Origin: Heloderma charlesbogerti
Taxonomy: Eukaryota > Chordata > Lepidosauria > Squamata > Helodermatidae
Direction: 5' to 3'
Assembly: GCA_026122225.1 (NCBI GenBank)
Contig: JANEZZ010002665.1
Span: 62,001-126,000, forward strand
Length of the DNA stretch: 64,000 nt
Under the pieces are notes generated by a model, which ran no database searches, had not been told where the DNA came from, and was given only the letters and a program-made list of their open reading frames with translations. A program made the position numbers and the translations under genes. Positions 63,554 to 64,000 of this stretch are shown here, piece by piece. Within the stretch, counting starts at the first letter, position 1. Every line of letters starts with the position of its first letter.

Positions 63554-64000
63554 TTGTTGCTTGTGAAGGTAGTCTGAGCCACAGTCCTAGAGCAGCCATA
63601 CCCAGAGCCAAGGGTCCCTGGCCCTAACAGACACGGTTCCTCCCAAAGAGCCCTGGGGCATCGTATGGCCTGCCCAGTCTCTCCAAAGCCTCCTGTCTCT
63701 CCGCCTCTGCTGTAATCGCCCCCTGCCCCTTTCTCCACTTCCCACAGTGCCTGCTTGTGTACAGTCCCAATACAGGTTCCTTATGCATGTGCATACACCT
63801 GAGGAGAAGCAGCAGCTGGGACTGGGGTGCTGTTAGGTGCTATGAGAAGCAATGTGTCAAGCAGATGATGGTAAAGGCTGCCCTCAAAAGAGCCAAGGAT
63901 AGCATGATGAATTCCACATTTTGCAGGCATTTAAAATTAGGTCGACTAAATCTATGTTGGATTGGCTGGGTCAGATTCCCACATCATTGCAGAGAGCAAG
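63554..64000 (+). other. EFCAB5 intron, unique-looking (right edge)
   Basis: A plus frame is open from about 63748 to the edge after an acceptor-like TTCCCACAG, but it has no recognised family; see rejected items. Confidence 0.35.

Noticed and set aside
63748..64000. 84-codon plus frame open to the right edge after TTCCCACAG
   Set aside because: No recognisable EFCAB5 or other family sequence, and one such open frame in 64 kb of six frames is expected by chance. RNA-seq or an orthologue alignment would decide.
1..64000. CRISPR array, operon, prophage or other prokaryotic system
   Set aside because: Spliced exons, LINEs, SINEs and a CpG island show vertebrate DNA; no regularly spaced identical repeats were seen.

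Overview
The window looks like nuclear DNA of a squamate reptile, most likely a lizard. It is a vertebrate intron-rich locus with one CpG island, short exons with GT-AG borders, and a dense load of interspersed repeats: CR1 and L2-like LINE tails, MIR-like and tRNA-derived SINEs, many small hAT-type palindromic elements, and a nearly full-length BovB (RTE) retrotransposon. BovB together with these CR1 and SINE types is the basis for the squamate call. It is inference from repeat content, and no species is claimed.

Two genes are supported, arranged head to head around the CpG island at about 40.96-41.72 kb. On the minus strand, 41323-41385 is the first coding exon of SSH2 (slingshot cofilin phosphatase 2): 21 codons ending in a clean donor. 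Everything to its left (1-41322) reads as SSH2 intron 1, and I found no second SSH2 exon. On the plus strand, five consecutive, phase-compatible exons (49328-49895, 51247-51403, 52120-52183, 55716-55786, 60079-60234) encode the first about 336 residues of a protein I identify as EFCAB5. The same SSH2/EFCAB5 divergent pair is known in mammals, which supports both identifications. Both genes run off the window.

The rest is intronic and mostly built from mobile elements, several nested: a MIR-like SINE split by a CR1 that is itself split by an L2; a SINE inside a CR1 with a 6-bp duplication; and, in the EFCAB5 intron after exon 3, a hAT element (52344-53680) with 14-bp inverted ends and an exact 8-bp duplication, which carries four strong hairpins and is split by a solo LTR with an exact 5-bp duplication. 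A BovB element at 19.34-22.54 kb keeps long endonuclease and reverse transcriptase frames but has one frameshift and one internal stop.

I see no unknown multi-gene system, CRISPR array or bacterial or viral gene set. The most interesting material is the repeat biology (hairpin-bearing hAT, near-perfect palindromes, a dimeric SINE with conserved linker, element-borne ZNF143-like motifs) and an apparent Dpy-30-like helical pair in the EFCAB5 N-terminus.
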